Below, in pieces: positions 50,862 to 59,072 of a stretch of DNA of 64,000 nt. The stretch's first letter is position 1, and the number at the start of each line of letters is the position of its first letter. The notes below the pieces were generated by a model. That model made no database searches, was not told the DNA's origin, and saw only the letters and a program-made list of their open reading frames with translations. Source of the DNA: Kribbella rubisoli (GTDB taxonomy: Bacteria > Actinomycetota > Actinomycetes > Propionibacteriales > Kribbellaceae). The stretch covers positions 2,046,001-2,110,000 of the forward strand of contig NZ_SHKR01000011.1 in assembly GCF_004217145.1 (NCBI RefSeq), written 5' to 3'. The position numbers were made by a program, and so were the translations under genes.

Positions 50862-50876
50862 CCATACGGCGTATGG
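50862..50876. promoter_or_regulatory. TetR operator over a start codon
   Basis: CCATACGGCGTATGG is a perfect 15-bp palindrome with one central base; it includes the ATG of the TetR gene (50873-50875) and part of its TACCAT -10 (50860-50865). A related half-site CCATACG at about 50840 lies toward the SDR gene. Binding would block both divergent promoters. Confidence 0.6.
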
Positions 50877-51565
50877 TTAACGTCGGCAAGCGCTCCGGGC
50901 GGCCCCGCGCCGGGGAGGAGCGGCTGAGCCGGGAGGCGATCCTGACCGCGGCGTTGCGGATCGTCGACGACGAGGGCATCGACGCACTGACGATGCGACG
51001 ACTCGCGGCAACGCTGCAGGTCAACCCGATGTCGCTGTACCACCACCTGCCGAACAAGGCCGCCGTACTGGCCGGCCTCGCGGAGCTGGTGTTCGCCGGG
51101 CTGGAGCTGCCCGACCCCGGCGACGCCGTGCCGTGGGACGAGCAACTCAAGGAAGCAGCGCGTGCCTATCGCAACGGCCTCCGGCAGCACCCGAATCTCG
51201 CACTGCAGGTGCTGTCCGACACGTCAGCGGTCTCGGACGTCGTCGTGGTCACGATGGAGCCCTTCTACCGCGCACTTGACCGGGCCGGTCTCGAGCCGCG
51301 GCAGATCTTCGAGGCAGCCAACACCCTGATCGACTTCATCCACGGATTCAGCCTTGGCGAGGCGTCCGTGCGGGCCGAGACGTTCGAGCTCGCGCCCGAC
51401 CTGCTCACCCGCGTGCGTGCACTCCCGGCGGACAAGGCGCCGACGCTGAAAAGGATCGTCGGCGGACTCGGCGTCGAGGGCCTCGCCTACGACTTCGACG
51501 GCGGGTTCGAGTCCGGGCTCTCCACGCTGACCGCGGGCATCGCGGCAACGGCGCGCCGCCGGTAG
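50873..51565 (+). CDS. TetR family regulator with TetR_C-type ligand domain
   Basis: A 230-residue repressor. HTH ALTMRRLAATLQVNPMSLYH at about 42-61, followed by HLPNKAAVLAGLAE, as in TetR_C_1-type proteins. TACCAT ends 7 nt before the ATG, so the message is leaderless and its start codon is inside its own operator. The open frame from 50624 is a shadow of the SDR gene. Overlaps the convergent transporter gene by 79 bp. Confidence 0.85.
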   Translation: MVNVGKRSGRPRAGEERLSREAILTAALRIVDDEGIDALTMRRLAATLQVNPMSLYHHLPNKAAVLAGLAELVFAGLELPDPGDAVPWDEQLKEAARAYRNGLRQHPNLALQVLSDTSAVSDVVVVTMEPFYRALDRAGLEPRQIFEAANTLIDFIHGFSLGEASVRAETFELAPDLLTRVRALPADKAPTLKRIVGGLGVEGLAYDFDGGFESGLSTLTAGIAATARRR

Positions 51566-52416
51566 CGCGAGATCGCGACCCCGACGAGGCACAGCGCGCC
51601 ACCGCCGTACGCGAGCGGCGCCGGGCTCTCGCCGAGCAGCAGCCAGCCGAGGAAGATCGTGATCGGCGGGACCAGGTACGTCGTCGCGCCCATCCGGCCG
51701 GCCGTCGTACGGGCCAACGCGTAAGCCCAGGTAGTGAAGGCGATCGCGGTCGGGAACGCGCCGAGGAACACCACCCACCAGATCGTCGACGGCCGCGCGT
51801 CAGCCGTCTCACGAACGAGCGTCGGCGCGAACGGCAGACACGCGATCGCGCCGATCACGCACGACAGCCAGGTCACCTCCAGCGCAGGCAGTCGCGCGAG
51901 CAGCGGCTTCTGCGACACGACACCGATCGCGTACGCCGCCGCGGCGACGAGACACAGCACAACGCCCCACGTCTCGGCGCTGCCGCTGGACGACGAGAGT
52001 CCGATCAGGACCACCCCGCCGAACGCAACGATGCTCCCCATCACTAACTGACGCGGGAATCCCTCGTGGAGAAGGACACCCGCCAGCAGCGCGATCAGCA
52101 GCGGTCCGATGTTGACGAGCATGGCCGTCGTACCGGCGTCGAGGTGGTGCTCGGCTTCGTTCAGCGCAAGGTTGTAGACGCCGAACCAGAGCAGACCGCA
52201 CGCGAGCAGAAACTTCCAGTCACCGCGAGCCGGCCAGCGCCGCGGCCGGGCGAACACGAAGATCCCGAGCAGCACACTGCCGACGAGCAACCGCCCGAGC
52301 GACAGTGCACCGGCCGAGATCTCCTGACCGACGTGACGGATCGCCACGAACGCCGAAGCCCACAGCACCACCGTGACCGCAGCCGCACCGGCGGCCAGCG
52401 CACCCTGCTTCTTCAT
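51487..52416 (-). CDS. EamA/DMT family transporter
   Basis: A 309-residue integral membrane protein with ten helices in two EamA repeats (AAVTVVLWASAFVAIRHVG at the start, and LSCVIGAIACLPFAP opening the second). Exports metabolites of unknown type. The hydrophilic C-terminus overlaps the TetR gene by 79 bp, a long convergent overlap. The adjacent MFS gene lies 36 bp upstream on the same strand. Confidence 0.85.
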   Translation of the reverse strand: MKKQGALAAGAAAVTVVLWASAFVAIRHVGQEISAGALSLGRLLVGSVLLGIFVFARPRRWPARGDWKFLLACGLLWFGVYNLALNEAEHHLDAGTTAMLVNIGPLLIALLAGVLLHEGFPRQLVMGSIVAFGGVVLIGLSSSSGSAETWGVVLCLVAAAAYAIGVVSQKPLLARLPALEVTWLSCVIGAIACLPFAPTLVRETADARPSTIWWVVFLGAFPTAIAFTTWAYALARTTAGRMGATTYLVPPITIFLGWLLLGESPAPLAYGGGALCLVGVAISRYRRRAVAAMPAVSVESPDSNPPSKS

Positions 52417-52451
52417 GCTGATACAACGCTGTCCGGGCTCATGGTGTGAGG

Positions 52452-53654
52452 CTAGGTGTCGGACGCTTCGGCGGCCACCGAACTACGCGGCTCCGGCAGC
52501 GCGAACGGTACGACGAATGCCGTGATCAGAACCGGGATCGTCAGACCCGCGACCAGCACCGCCATCGTGAACCAGAGCGATCCGAGCGCGAACCCGCCGT
52601 ACACCGCGATCGCGAAGACCTCGGCGAAGAAGCCCGACACCGAGGTCACGGTCGCCCGCGCCTTTCCGGTGATCGCGTCCTGCAACCGCGACTCCGAGAC
52701 CACGATCACCAGCTGCATGAGCCCATAGCCGAGCGCGATCGGCAGGAATCCCCACACCGATCCGCTCAGCGCTCCGGCAGCTATCAGCACCGCCGTTGCC
52801 CCGAGCCCCGTCGCGAAAGTTGCTGCAGGCAACTTGTACGCACGTCCCGCGAGCGCGCTGCCGATCGCCTGCGCGGCGACGGTTCCCGCGATCAGCAACG
52901 GGATCGCATCGGTCGTCGCACCCGCTTCCCGAGCGAGCAGCGGGAAGTATTCGTCGAACGCCAGGAACCCGCCCAGCAACGCGACCAGCGCCACCGCCCG
53001 GCGGACCAGACGGCTGTGCAGTACCTCTGTCACACCTTCCCGGAGTACCTGAAGGTAGACGGCGAAGGCTGCTCGAGTACCGGGTTCGTCCGCCTCGCGA
53101 GCGGTCTCGACGACTCGCGCTTCGGGGAGGGTCCACGCGACGACAGCCTGCAGCAGGCCGCTCAGCACGCTGACGATTCCGGCAAGGGTGTAGCCGCCGA
53201 GCGCGAACAGCGGTGTCGCGAGCGCGGTCGCCGCAAGGTTCGCGACGAACGAGGCGGAACGGGCGCGACCGAGGACGGTTGCGTAGTCGGCGGTCCGCTC
53301 CCGCGCGACGAGTTCGTCGTACACGAACGCCTCGTACGTGCCCGAGATCAGCGCGGACGACGTACCCCAGAGGACGAAGCCCAGCGCGAAGCCGGTGAAG
53401 GACGGCAGCGTGATCCATGCGGCGTACCCGAGGGCGCTGATCAGGGCGCCGAGAACCAGCAGCTTGCGCCGTGAATACGTGTCCGCCCAGGCGCCGGACG
53501 GCACCTCGAGGACGAACGCGGTCGCCGACCAGATGACGAACAGCGTCGAGATCTGGGCAGCCGACAGTCCGTGATCGGCGAACAGCAGCTGGTACAGCGG
53601 GTAGAGCGGGATGAAGTCGTGGAACGCCTCGAAGGCGACAACCCGGGCGAACAG
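52452..53654 (-). CDS. MFS transporter with a disrupted 5' end
   Basis: About 400 residues with MFS features: motif A GAWADTYSRRKLL, RARSASFVANLAATALATP and the motif-C-like FFAEVFAIAVYGG. Translation from the first standard start (GTG 53504) would miss two helices, but the same frame is open 50 codons further and clearly codes for them (RVVAFEAFHDFIPLYPLY, ISTLFVIWSATAF). No ATG/GTG/TTG opens that frame after its TGA at 53668; a TTG at 53673 would join if one T (53664) were absent. So the gene uses a CTG near 53654, or is frameshifted. Confidence 0.7.
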   Translation of the reverse strand: MFARVVAFEAFHDFIPLYPLYQLLFADHGLSAAQISTLFVIWSATAFVLEVPSGAWADTYSRRKLLVLGALISALGYAAWITLPSFTGFALGFVLWGTSSALISGTYEAFVYDELVARERTADYATVLGRARSASFVANLAATALATPLFALGGYTLAGIVSVLSGLLQAVVAWTLPEARVVETAREADEPGTRAAFAVYLQVLREGVTEVLHSRLVRRAVALVALLGGFLAFDEYFPLLAREAGATTDAIPLLIAGTVAAQAIGSALAGRAYKLPAATFATGLGATAVLIAAGALSGSVWGFLPIALGYGLMQLVIVVSESRLQDAITGKARATVTSVSGFFAEVFAIAVYGGFALGSLWFTMAVLVAGLTIPVLITAFVVPFALPEPRSSVAAEASDT

Positions 53655-53756
53655 ACTCCTGTCAGAACGTCAAAGATGCGGGCTCGGCAGTCTCATGCAT
53701 CGAAGATACGCGAAAATGAGGCGCGGAGCCGCTGGAATATCGGTCAGAGTAGAGCG

Positions 53757-54632
53757 ATGGAACAGGTCAGCGAACGGTTCTGGGCGAAGCTGCCGGAGGG
53801 CAGCCGCGACGCCCTCGTCGACGGATTGAGCCAGTCCGAGCTGCAGTCGGTGCTGCTCGACGTGACCCGTGAGCGAGCCGCCAAGGTGACGCCGGCGCGG
53901 CTGTTGCAGCGCTGGCAGCAGGACCGCTTCGTGCGCCCGTCGACCATCGATCCGCGCGACCTGGTGCAGACGCAGCAGCGGCTGTGGGCGGCGCTGCCGA
54001 AGAAGTTCGACGGCGTCCAGCTGTCCCCGGTGACTCCGTTGGGCACGTGCTCGGCGATCGCGACGATCAACCAGCACCAGGTGGTCAGCACGATCCGCGG
54101 CACGGAGGTCGCCAGCGACCCGACCAACGAGCTGGCGATCGAGGCCGCCGTACGCCGTCGTGCCGGGCAGGACCGCGTGCATCTGGCGACGTGCCAGCGG
54201 GTGGTCCGGGCACAGCCGTTCGACGGGCCGGGGATGTCGGCGCATTTCGAGCTGTTCGTGCTGGTGTCGAGCGCTCGTGACACCGGCTCGTGCCGGACGG
54301 AGGCCGAGTTGTTGATCGACCACCTGAGCTTCTGGCACGACGTACTCGGTGACAAGGCCGAGCTCACGTTCACGGCGTTCAAGGAGTCGGCGCTGCGGGA
54401 CCGGATCGAGGACACGGTCCGGCCGGCGCTCGGGGTCGCGTTCACCGAGGACATCGAGCGCACCAAGAGCGCCGGCTACTACGCCGGCACCGCGCTCGGC
54501 ATCGACCGCGGCGGCGAAGGACTCGGCGACGGCGGGTTCACCACGTGGACCGCGGACCTGCTCGGCGACGCGAAGGAACGCTGCCTGACGTCGTGCATCT
54601 CCACCGAACGCCTGACCGTCATCGGAGCTTGA
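53757..54632 (+). CDS. Unfamiliar protein with class II tRNA synthetase-like motifs
   Basis: A 291-residue protein I do not recognise. Its order of motifs recalls class II aminoacyl-tRNA synthetases: VVSTIRGTEVASDPTNELAI (an R-x-x-E motif 2), FELFVLVSSARDTGSC, DGGFTTWTADLLGDAKERC and SCISTERL at the end (motif 3-like x-x-E-R). The N-terminus is helical (KLPEGSRDALVDGLSQSELQ). It has no anticodon-binding part, so it may be a synthetase-like ligase. AGAGT lies 8 nt before the ATG. Function is inference. Confidence 0.6.
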   Translation: MEQVSERFWAKLPEGSRDALVDGLSQSELQSVLLDVTRERAAKVTPARLLQRWQQDRFVRPSTIDPRDLVQTQQRLWAALPKKFDGVQLSPVTPLGTCSAIATINQHQVVSTIRGTEVASDPTNELAIEAAVRRRAGQDRVHLATCQRVVRAQPFDGPGMSAHFELFVLVSSARDTGSCRTEAELLIDHLSFWHDVLGDKAELTFTAFKESALRDRIEDTVRPALGVAFTEDIERTKSAGYYAGTALGIDRGGEGLGDGGFTTWTADLLGDAKERCLTSCISTERLTVIGA

Positions 54633-55011
54633 GCAGCCCCGCATCCGTCGGCCGGAACCCGCACGCGTCCAGATAGAACGCACTCAGATGCGGCTCGAAG
54701 TCGACATGCAGCCATTCACACCCGGCCTGACGCGCCTCCTCGGCCGCAGTCATCACCAACTGCTTCCCGATCCCACGCCGCCCATGATCCGGATGTACGG
54801 CGGTATCCAGCACGAACGCATGCGCACCGCCGTCCCAACACACCTGCACGAAGCCAACCAACTGCTCGTCGCTAAAAGCCCCGACCCAGGTCAACGCCCA
54901 CCGCCCCAACCGCTCCCCCCATGCGGTCACCTCAGCCTCACCCTCGAACGCCGCCGCGTGCAGCTCCGACAACTCCCGATCATCCACCGGAAACCGCACG
55001 ACGTACTTCAC
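54619..55011 (-). CDS. GNAT family N-acetyltransferase
   Basis: A 130-residue minimal acetyltransferase: VLDTAVHPDHGRRGIGKQLV with the CoA loop, then AGCEWLHVDFEPHLSAFYLDACGF. Substrate unknown. The GTG lies in a GTGA overlap with the kinase-like gene upstream. Convergent overlap of 14 bp with the synthetase-like gene. Confidence 0.82.
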   Translation of the reverse strand: MKYVVRFPVDDRELSELHAAAFEGEAEVTAWGERLGRWALTWVGAFSDEQLVGFVQVCWDGGAHAFVLDTAVHPDHGRRGIGKQLVMTAAEEARQAGCEWLHVDFEPHLSAFYLDACGFRPTDAGLLKLR

Positions 55012-55754
55012 AGCAACTCCAGTGCGGCCTCGAGGCGACCATTCCAGCCCACAGCCTCACCATCGGGCAGGTCTGACGCACTCAGGAATCCCTGAACCAT
55101 CACAGACGGCATGACCGCGCCGAGCCCTTCGCTCGTCCCATAAGCACTCAACGCCTCCGGCCACCGCTCCGGCTCCACCGACGACACCAGGAACCAAGCG
55201 AGATCCAACACGCCCGGCGCCGCCGACACGTCCTCCCAGTCCAGCAACGCCACCACACCGTCCGGCCCGGTCCGCATGTTCTGCGCCGAGGCATCCCCAT
55301 GCGCCAACGTCAACACACCCGCCTGCCCCACGGCCCTCTCGGCCTCAACCACCCGACCGACGAGACGCTCACCGAACGAGCGCACCGAAGCCGACAGGTC
55401 GGATCGCCCAGCCAGCGCGGGCCAGCTCCGGTCGTAGAGGTCGGCAACCAGCTGCTCGCCGGCGCCAACCGGACGCAGCCAACCCCAGTCCGCTCGTCCA
55501 GCCCAGCGGTCGTGCAACTCGCGCAGCACCCGTGCAGCAGCGGCTGGCTCGGCTCCAGCAACCCAGTCGGACAGGTCCTCCAGCACCAGCAGAGTGCCGT
55601 CCGGGCCGGACTCCGCCTGGTAGCACTCCGGGACACGTACTCCTACCACCGGTGCGATCTCCCGGTAGAAGCGCACCTCGGACTCGAACATCTGCAGCAC
55701 GTCCGGAATCGAGCCAGGTGCCGCAGGCTGACGTCGCTTTATGTGGGTACGCAC
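55008..55754 (-). CDS. Kinase-like phosphotransferase, N-terminally short
   Basis: A 248-residue APH-fold protein. The catalytic loop reads LTLAHGDASAQNMRT and the metal motif VALLDWEDVSAAPGVLDLAW. The first strands of the ATP lobe are missing; the chain starts VRTHIKRRQPAAPGS, just at the region where the ATP-contacting Lys is expected. The frame stays open upstream to the previous stop but codes for nothing family-like (WWRTGRCPGKQW). A truncated or remodelled kinase. Coupled to the GNAT gene. Confidence 0.7.
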   Translation of the reverse strand: MRTHIKRRQPAAPGSIPDVLQMFESEVRFYREIAPVVGVRVPECYQAESGPDGTLLVLEDLSDWVAGAEPAAAARVLRELHDRWAGRADWGWLRPVGAGEQLVADLYDRSWPALAGRSDLSASVRSFGERLVGRVVEAERAVGQAGVLTLAHGDASAQNMRTGPDGVVALLDWEDVSAAPGVLDLAWFLVSSVEPERWPEALSAYGTSEGLGAVMPSVMVQGFLSASDLPDGEAVGWNGRLEAALELL

Positions 55755-55798
55755 GCCCCACTGCTTACCAGGACAGCGTCCTGTCCTCCACCAGATTT

Positions 55799-56155
55799 CT
55801 AGGCGACCAGGGCGAAGGCTTGGGCTGTGGTGGAGTAGGCGCGGGGGCCGGAGGGGATTCGGTGCGCGGAGCGGTCCTCGACGCGGATCGCGGCCGTCTG
55901 CAGGCGGACAGGCAGAGTGGACCGGACGGCGGTCGCCAGGTCGAACTGGACCTCCGACAGCAGGTCGGACAACTCGAGCTCGAGGGCTCGGCAGATGGCG
56001 GCGAGGATCTCCGAGGAGGGTTCCTTGCGGCCCCGCTCGATCTCGGACAGGTAGGGCACCGACACCTGGGCCAGCTCAGCGAGCTCGCGCAGGGTGATCC
56101 CCCGCTCACGCCGCAAGCGGCGGAAGACGTTCCCGATCACCTGGCGTAGCAACAC
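55799..56155 (-). CDS. XRE-family regulator, ClgR-like
   Basis: A 118-residue protein with HTH RRERGITLRELAELAQVSVPYLSEIERGRKEP (quoted as LAELAQVSVPYLSEIERGRK), closely resembling ClgR, the actinobacterial activator of Clp protease and trigger genes, including the RxLRxERG start. The C-terminus ends YSTTAQAFALVA, with a Val-Ala tail like that of ClgR, which is itself degraded by Clp. GGAGG 7 nt ahead sets the GTG at 56155; an ATG at 56218 would add 21 residues. Confidence 0.8.
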   Translation of the reverse strand: MLLRQVIGNVFRRLRRERGITLRELAELAQVSVPYLSEIERGRKEPSSEILAAICRALELELSDLLSEVQFDLATAVRSTLPVRLQTAAIRVEDRSAHRIPSGPRAYSTTAQAFALVA

Positions 56156-56224
56156 GTCTGGTCCTCCTCGCCTCCGGATGTCCTGTACCGAGTGTGCCAC
56201 CCCGACCAGGTCGCTCACGCAAAG

Positions 56225-56241
56225 ATCTGCCCTGGGCAGAT
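56225..56241. promoter_or_regulatory. 17-bp palindrome before the ClgR-like gene
   Basis: ATCTGCCC-t-GGGCAGAT is perfect. It lies 5 bp past the stop of the PLP-enzyme gene and 70 bp before the ClgR-like gene, all on the minus strand. It can be an operator for the regulator or a terminator with a minimal loop; the minus strand then reads CTTTG, a weak T run. Confidence 0.5.
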
Positions 56242-56246
56242 TCTTC

Positions 56247-57398
56247 TCAGTAAGTGAGCGCCCGCTGGAGGTCTGCGGTCAAGTCTTCGGGATCCTCCAG
56301 GCCGAGGCTGAGCCGGAGCAGACCGTCCGACGGCTTGGCGTCGGCGGCCACCAGGCGGTGGGTCAGCGCGGCGGGGTGCTGGATGAGCGTGTCCACGCCA
56401 CCCAGAGACACCGCATGGGTGATCAGCTTCAATGCTCCGGCGACCCTCGATGCGGCCTCAAATCCGCCGGACACGGTGAAGGCAAGAACAGCCCCGGGAC
56501 CTGACTGCTGACGTCCGATGAGCGCCTGCGGGTCGGTGAGACCCGGGTAGTGCACCTGGTCGACAAGTCGTTGCGCGGACAACCAGTCGGCGACCTTGAT
56601 TGCGGTTGCCTGCTGCGCCCGTACCCGAACCGGCAGCGTCTGCAGTCCCCTGTGCAGTTCGTACGCCGCCAACGGATGCAGCAGGCCCCCTGTTACTGCG
56701 CGGATCTGCCGAAGCCGGCCGACCCACTCCACGCCGGCCGCGACGACGCCACCCATAACGTCACCATGACCGCCGAGGTACTTGGTTGCCGAGTGCAACA
56801 CCAGGCTCGCCCCGTGCCGGGCCGGCTGCTGCAGTACCGGTGTCGCGAACGTGTTGTCCACCAGCACGGGTACGTCGCCGGCCGCGGACGCAACCGCCGC
56901 GATGTCGACGAGCGCCACCGTCGGGTTCGCCGGGGTCTCGACAATCACGAGTCCGGTGTCCGGGCGGATCGCTCCAGCGACTCCACTCGGCTGTGTGTAA
57001 GTCACGGTTGTCCCCAGGAGGCCTGTGGATAACAGGTGATCGCTGCCGCCGTACAGCGGCCGTACGGCGACCACATGCGGCCGGCCGGCCGCGACGCTGG
57101 CGAGCAGGCAGGCGGTGAGCGCGGCCATCCCCGAGCCAAACGCGACCGCGCCGTCGGTGTGCTCGAGCTCGGCCAGCGCATCCTCGAAGCGGGCGACGGT
57201 CGGATTCCACAGGCGCTGGTAGACGAGGCTGCCGCCGTCCGGCCCGCGCCCCTCCGCAAGCGAGTCGTACGACGCTCCGCCGGTGTTCACATCGGGGAGC
57301 GGATACGTAGTGGACAGGTCGATCGGTGGGACGTGGACGCCGAGAGCGGCCAGGTCGTCGCGACCGGCGTGGACCGAACGGGTGTCGAGCTGGGTCAT
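56247..57398 (-). CDS. Cystathionine gamma-lyase/trans-sulfuration PLP enzyme
   Basis: A 383-residue PLP enzyme of the Cys/Met metabolism group. The substrate and cofactor sites are [13 protein letters not shown] (phosphate binding), [37 protein letters not shown] with the Asp that binds the pyridine N, and the Schiff-base Lys in [13 protein letters not shown] (about 198-210). It should carry out gamma- or beta-elimination on cystathionine or homoserine derivatives. Divergent from an Lrp-type regulator, its likely controller. A TTATCCACA-type site is inside the gene at 57024-57032. Confidence 0.86.
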   Translation of the reverse strand: MTQLDTRSVHAGRDDLAALGVHVPPIDLSTTYPLPDVNTGGASYDSLAEGRGPDGGSLVYQRLWNPTVARFEDALAELEHTDGAVAFGSGMAALTACLLASVAAGRPHVVAVRPLYGGSDHLLSTGLLGTTVTYTQPSGVAGAIRPDTGLVIVETPANPTVALVDIAAVASAAGDVPVLVDNTFATPVLQQPARHGASLVLHSATKYLGGHGDVMGGVVAAGVEWVGRLRQIRAVTGGLLHPLAAYELHRGLQTLPVRVRAQQATAIKVADWLSAQRLVDQVHYPGLTDPQALIGRQQSGPGAVLAFTVSGGFEAASRVAGALKLITHAVSLGGVDTLIQHPAALTHRLVAADAKPSDGLLRLSLGLEDPEDLTADLQRALTY

Positions 57399-57464
57399 GG
57401 CTGCCTCCTCACCGGGAGCTTGGAATCTTCTGCGGGATTAGCACAATAGTTCCGAAGAAAATTC

Positions 57465-57502
57465 GTCCACAGTGTCGTCCACAGCCTGTGGATTCTGTGG
57501 AC
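57465..57502. promoter_or_regulatory. Cluster of four GTCCACAG-like repeats
   Basis: GTCCACAG is found at 57465-57472 and 57477-57484, and the inverted CTGTGGA(C) at 57486-57492 and 57495-57502, all within 38 bp in the divergent PLP-enzyme/Lrp gap. This is either an Lrp/AsnC multisite operator or a DnaA-box-like cluster (actinobacterial DnaA boxes resemble TTGTCCACA). TAGAGT at 57509-57514 and the ATG at 57521 follow. Confidence 0.5.
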
Positions 57503-57520
57503 GGGCTCTAGAGTGAGGGC

Positions 57521-58012
57521 ATGCCGAAGGATCGTCGGAGCCCTGGACCGGCTCCGCGGCCGGCTCCCGGTGGCCTTGACGAGGTCGACCGGAAGCTGGT
57601 GCGACTGCTGACCGCCGACGGGCGGATGGCGAACAACGCGCTCGCCGAGGCGACCGGGATCGCGCCGTCGACGTGTCTCACGCGGGTGCGGTCACTGCGT
57701 GAGCGTGGGGTGATCCGCGGCTTCCATGCCGACGTGGATCTGGGCGCGCTGGGTCAGCCGCTGCAGGCGCTGATCGCGATCCGGATCGGCGCGCACTCGC
57801 GCGACGAGATCGACCGCTTCCGCGCCAAGGTCCCGACGCTGCCGGGCGTGCTCTCGCTGTTCCATGTCAGCGGAGCGAACGACTACCTACTCCACGTCTC
57901 GGCCGCCACCCCGGATGCGCTGCGAGAGTTCGTGCTCGATCACCTCACCGCAGATCCTGCGGTGAGTCACGCCGAGACGAGTCTGATCTTCGAGCACATC
58001 CGCGGCGGCTGA
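57521..58012 (+). CDS. Lrp/AsnC family regulator
   Basis: A 163-residue regulator with N-terminal HTH DRKLVRLLTADGRMANNALA and CLTRVRSLRERGVIRG (about 20-65), then an effector-binding alpha/beta domain ending HAETSLIFEHIRGG. Likely controls the divergent PLP enzyme in response to an amino acid. TAGAGT ends 6 nt before the ATG. The first 18 residues are Pro-rich and unstructured. Confidence 0.86.
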   Translation: MPKDRRSPGPAPRPAPGGLDEVDRKLVRLLTADGRMANNALAEATGIAPSTCLTRVRSLRERGVIRGFHADVDLGALGQPLQALIAIRIGAHSRDEIDRFRAKVPTLPGVLSLFHVSGANDYLLHVSAATPDALREFVLDHLTADPAVSHAETSLIFEHIRGG

Positions 58013-58014
58013 AT

Positions 58015-59034
58015 TCAGCGCGGTTTCAGACCCCAGGCCTGTGCGAGGAGCTGGTACGAGCGGCGGCGTTCGGCCGGGTCGTGGATGTTCGTAGTGATGA
58101 TGAGCTCGTCGGCGCCGGCCTTGCCGGCGCGACGGAGCAGGTCGGCTGCCACCTGGTCGGGCGTGCCGACGGACACCAGTCCGGCCCACTCCTCGACCGC
58201 GGCCTCTTCCGCCTCGGACCACGGGTAGTCGGCGGCTTCCTCGGGGGAAGGCAGCGGGCCCGGGCGGCCGGAGCGGAGGCGGAGCATGGACAGCGCGTTC
58301 GCGCGGGCCAACGCCTGGGCGCGTTCCTCGGTCTCGGCGACGATCGCGGCGAGCGCGAGCATCGCCCGCGGCTCACCGTCGTTCTCGAAGCGCTGGAAGT
58401 TCTCCTTGTACGCCGAGATGACGCCGGCCGGATCGAGCGTGCCGAAGTGCCCGGCGTAGGCGAATCCCGTGCCGAGCGCGGCCGCCGCCTGACCGCCGTA
58501 CGTGCTGGAGCCGAGGATCCACACCGGCGGGAGCGGCACATCGTCCGGCTGGGCGCTGATCGGCTCGAACGGATGCCCGGCCGGGAAGCCCTCGACGTAC
58601 GCGCGGAGTTCGGCGTACTGCTCGGTGAAGTCGTCGGCGCCGAGGGCCTCGCGGCTCCGGCGCAGGGCGAGCGCGGTGCGTTGGTCGGTGCCCGGCGCGC
58701 GGCCGATGCCGAGGTCGATGCGGTCCGGGTACAGGCCGCCGAGGACGCGGAACGACTCCGCGACCTTCAACGGCGAGTGGTTCGGCAGCATGATCCCGCC
58801 GGAGCCGACGCGGATGCTCGACGTGGCGGCAGCGACTGCCGCAATCATGATCTCGGGGCTCGTGCTCACCACGCTGCGGATGTTGTGATGCTCCGCCAGC
58901 CAGTAGCGGTAGTACCCGGCCGCCTCCGCGGTACGGGCCAACTCGAGCGTCTCGTGCAGCGCCTCCGACGGCCGCGTGCCTGTCGGCACCGGCGAGAGGT
59001 CGAGCACGGACAGGGGCATCGGTTCGGCGCTCAC
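58015..59034 (-). CDS. LLM-class flavin-dependent oxidoreductase
   Basis: A 339-residue luciferase-like monooxygenase. LSVLDLSPVPTGTRPSEAL at the start, YRYWLAEHHN, IRVGSGGIMLPNHSPLKVAE (flavin-binding barrel) and the family-type PPVWILGSSTYGGQAAAALG near residue 180. It uses FMN and O2 with a separate reductase, or F420. The FMN reductase gene just upstream on the same strand could supply reduced flavin. The GTG at 59034 is chosen; ATG at 59019 is an alternative. The palindromic element separates it from the reductase gene. Confidence 0.83.
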   Translation of the reverse strand: MSAEPMPLSVLDLSPVPTGTRPSEALHETLELARTAEAAGYYRYWLAEHHNIRSVVSTSPEIMIAAVAAATSSIRVGSGGIMLPNHSPLKVAESFRVLGGLYPDRIDLGIGRAPGTDQRTALALRRSREALGADDFTEQYAELRAYVEGFPAGHPFEPISAQPDDVPLPPVWILGSSTYGGQAAAALGTGFAYAGHFGTLDPAGVISAYKENFQRFENDGEPRAMLALAAIVAETEERAQALARANALSMLRLRSGRPGPLPSPEEAADYPWSEAEEAAVEEWAGLVSVGTPDQVAADLLRRAGKAGADELIITTNIHDPAERRRSYQLLAQAWGLKPR

Positions 59035-59072
59035 GCAGAATGGCAACCGCCGCTACGCGCGAGCTATTCCTC

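Noticed and set aside
53662..53700. A 12-codon ORF (MHETAEPASLTF) as a true leader peptide of the MFS gene
   Set aside because: It lacks a ribosome site and is better explained as the separated 5' end of a frameshifted transporter.
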